A stretch of DNA of 64,000 bases from JAKAXS01 sp965279065. Lineage in GTDB: Bacteria; Pseudomonadota; Alphaproteobacteria; Rhizobiales; Hyphomicrobiaceae. The stretch's first letter is position 1. Each line of letters starts with the position of its first letter. The position numbers were made by a program, and so were the translations under genes. Below, in pieces: positions 62,397 through 64,000 of this stretch. The notes under the pieces were generated by a model, which was not told the DNA's origin, did no database searches, and saw nothing but the letters and a program-made list of their open reading frames with translations. The stretch is taken from the NCBI GenBank assembly GCA_965279065.1, contig OZ257134.1, positions 2,790,001 through 2,854,000 of the forward strand, in the 5' to 3' direction.

Positions 62397-63407
62397 CTAC
62401 GGCGTTGCCGATTGCAGCTCCAGGTACGAGATGACGTCGTCTGCGTCCTTCGCCGTCAATCCGAGATTGGGCATCTCTACGTCGGGATACTGATCCGCCA
62501 GTTCTAAGGCGATGGGATCGCGGCTGGCGAACATCTTGTCCGGAGTCGCGATGAATCGCGCAAGCCAGTCCTTGTCGCGTTTGCCCACCACTCCTTTCAA
62601 ATCAGGCCCCACCCGCTTGCCAAGTCCGATCGTGTGGCACGACGCGCACATTTTGCCGAACACCGCCTGGCCCGGCGCCAACTCTATCGCCTGTAGATCG
62701 GCAACGGCCGCCCGGCGCAGCAACGCCTCGCGATCGAAGGTCGGGTCCATCGTCCGAATGCTGAGAACGAGCGCATCGAGATCGCCGAACACCGAATTCT
62801 TCGACCAGTTCTGGATACTGTCGTCACCTATCAGGATGTCCTGTCGGTGATCTCCGAGCAACGTGCTGCGCTCGCCGAGCTTGTCGTTGATCGCCTGGAT
62901 ATCTTCCGGCCGCCCGGTCAGAAATTTCCATCCTGGCTTGACGTTGTAGGCATTCGCATGCCGCTTCAGCTCGCGCGGCCCATCGTGCAATGGATCGACC
63001 GTGATCGAGTACATGAAATAGTCGCGTCCCACCGCGTCGCCGAGCCGCTCCTGCAACATCGCCATGCGCGAGGTCACCAGCGGGCAGATCTGCGAGCACG
63101 ACGTGAAGATGAAGCTGACGATCACCTTCTTGTCTTTGATCAGGTCATCATAGAAGCGGAACGTATTGCCGTCCTGATCGACCACGGGCAGGTTCGGCAT
63201 GTAGCCTTGTCCCCAGCGCGCATCGCCCTGCGACGTCGAGAACCGCGCGACGTCGGCTTCGCCGATCAGCCGGTAACCGGCCCACGTCGCCACGCTCCAA
63301 AACGTCGCCATGGCAACGAACAGACCGATCGCAATTTCCTGGGCGGTGAACGGCAGACGCATCAGTCGCACCAGTTGAACTTTGGCCGGCGTCGATTCGC
63401 CGGCCAT
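62397..63407 (-). CDS. Sco1/SenC copper chaperone fused to cytochrome c
   Basis: The 336-residue protein has an N-terminal membrane anchor (IAIGLFVAMATFWSVATWAG). A Sco1 thioredoxin-like domain follows with the copper Cys pair in FTSCSQICPLVTSRM near residue 103. A C-terminal class I cytochrome c has CASCHTIG near residue 255 and the axial Met probably in VEMPNLGL. Sco1 domains deliver copper; the fused haem may add electron transfer. It overlaps no gene and follows the multicopper oxidase by nine bases, which suggests it matures that oxidase. Confidence 0.88.
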   Translation of the reverse strand: MAGESTPAKVQLVRLMRLPFTAQEIAIGLFVAMATFWSVATWAGYRLIGEADVARFSTSQGDARWGQGYMPNLPVVDQDGNTFRFYDDLIKDKKVIVSFIFTSCSQICPLVTSRMAMLQERLGDAVGRDYFMYSITVDPLHDGPRELKRHANAYNVKPGWKFLTGRPEDIQAINDKLGERSTLLGDHRQDILIGDDSIQNWSKNSVFGDLDALVLSIRTMDPTFDREALLRRAAVADLQAIELAPGQAVFGKMCASCHTIGLGKRVGPDLKGVVGKRDKDWLARFIATPDKMFASRDPIALELADQYPDVEMPNLGLTAKDADDVISYLELQSATP

Positions 63408-63415
63408 TGCGCCTA

Positions 63416-64000
63416 TCAGGTTTTGAGAGCCCCACCGGGAGGCGTGGAACTCTCGTTCTCGTTGCTGCTGATCCTCTTCTTTGTCGGGTTACCCTCCGGC
63501 AGCACGGTGGGCGTCGTATAGACCACGCCGTCGGGCGTGGGATTTGGCGTGGCCGTGATCTCGCCCCGGATCACCGACTTCGTCGGATCGAGCGCGTCCT
63601 TCGCCTTCGACGGATCGCCGAGCACCTGCAGCCGCAACAGCATGGCGAAGTCTTCATGCACCGTGTTGTGGCAATGGTTCACATACGAACCGCCGTACTC
63701 ACCGAACTGCACCTGGAATTTCACGCTGCCGCCCGGACGCAACCGCCAGACGTCTTTGCGCACCAGTTTTTCGGTGTCGGGAATGCCGCCGGCGCCACTC
63801 CGGCTCATCGTCACACCTTCTTCGAAGTGGAGGTGGATCGGATGATCCCAGCCGCCGCCGCCGTTTTCGTACGTCCAGTGCTCCACCTCGCCCGGCTTCG
63901 GAATGAGCAGCGAAATACGGTTGGCATTGAACGAGTTCGTCGTCTCGCCGTTCACGCGTATCATCCACGGGAACAATTCCACGACTTGCGAGCAGTCCGG
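63416..64000 (-). CDS. Multicopper oxidase, C-terminal part
   Basis: The frame is open to the right edge and 195 codons are visible. They hold two copper-site motifs, HPIHLHFEE and HCHNTVHEDFAMLLRLQV, which are the C-terminal cupredoxin ligands including the T1 Met. The tail of about 60 residues after the cupredoxin is polar and Pro/Thr-rich. The substrate is unknown; laccase-like, copper or manganese oxidation are all possible. The gene precedes a Sco1-cytochrome c fusion on the same strand. Confidence 0.85.
   Translation of the reverse strand, partial: PDCSQVVELFPWMIRVNGETTNSFNANRISLLIPKPGEVEHWTYENGGGGWDHPIHLHFEEGVTMSRSGAGGIPDTEKLVRKDVWRLRPGGSVKFQVQFGEYGGSYVNHCHNTVHEDFAMLLRLQVLGDPSKAKDALDPTKSVIRGEITATPNPTPDGVVYTTPTVLPEGNPTKKRISSNENESSTPPGGALKT

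Noticed and set aside
1..64000. CRISPR arrays, tRNA or rRNA genes, insertion sequences and integrases
   Set aside because: Reading both strands gave no array of repeats, no cloverleaf or rRNA sequence, and no transposase or integrase frame.

Overview
The window looks like a chromosomal segment of an alphaproteobacterium, most likely in the Hyphomicrobiales and possibly near Hyphomicrobium or Pedomicrobium. This is inferred from the imuA-imuB-dnaE2 cassette with a GTTC-N7-GTTC LexA box, the glxBCD/glnT-type genes, the PQQ-associated accessory genes, NasS/NasT control of nitrate assimilation and the high GC content. No rRNA, tRNA, CRISPR array, insertion sequence, integrase or replication origin was recognised.

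Layout. 1-1.3 kb: a TPR protein cut by the left edge and a small unknown gene. 1.4-10.3 kb: an amine-use cluster with an APC permease, an XRE-cupin regulator, glxD-glxC-glxB (glutamate-synthase-like subunits), a glutamine-synthetase-like ligase, a FAD amine/amino-acid oxidase and a RidA protein. Both divergent promoters carry the same ATGCAA/TTGCAT half-site arrangement. 10.4-16 kb: the SOS mutasome operon imuA-imuB-dnaE2. 16-20 kb: a DUF4239 membrane protein, a decayed permease remnant, a CBS-domain protein and a divergent ohr/ohrR pair with two matching operators. 20-29.2 kb: a TonB-dependent receptor, a calcineurin-like phosphoesterase, an SsuABC-like importer and a DUF3604/PHP-like protein, which together suggest scavenging of an organic ester or sulfonate-type compound. 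29.4-35.6 kb: an ABC importer with a double-domain permease but no binding protein, co-oriented with a two-component system, plus an outer-membrane barrel gene. The importer and barrel promoters share a TATAC-N4-GTATA operator. 35.6-39.8 kb: small and broken genes, a lone PstS and an L,D-transpeptidase.

39.9-49 kb: the nitrate assimilation locus nasT-nasS and narK-nirB-nirD-nasA. Upstream of narK lie a sigma-54 type promoter, two hexaloop hairpins of the ANTAR-target type and an intrinsic terminator whose 5' arm overlaps the second hairpin. This is a readable antitermination switch for NasT. 49-53.4 kb: small membrane and VOC proteins, then three PQQ-dehydrogenase accessory genes with no dehydrogenase in view, and a small membrane protein. 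53.5-62.4 kb: a type II secretion locus in the order K, small secreted protein, E, F, H, I, J, inverted G, L, M, C/N, with no secretin gene. 62.4-64 kb: a Sco1-cytochrome c fusion and the C-terminal part of a multicopper oxidase cut by the right edge.

How the parts connect. Nitrogen supply dominates the window, with amines at 1.4-10.3 kb and nitrate at 39.9-49 kb. Uptake systems with linked outer-membrane proteins form a second theme. The secretion locus next to a multicopper oxidase suggests, but does not show, that an extracellular or surface oxidase is a secreted product.
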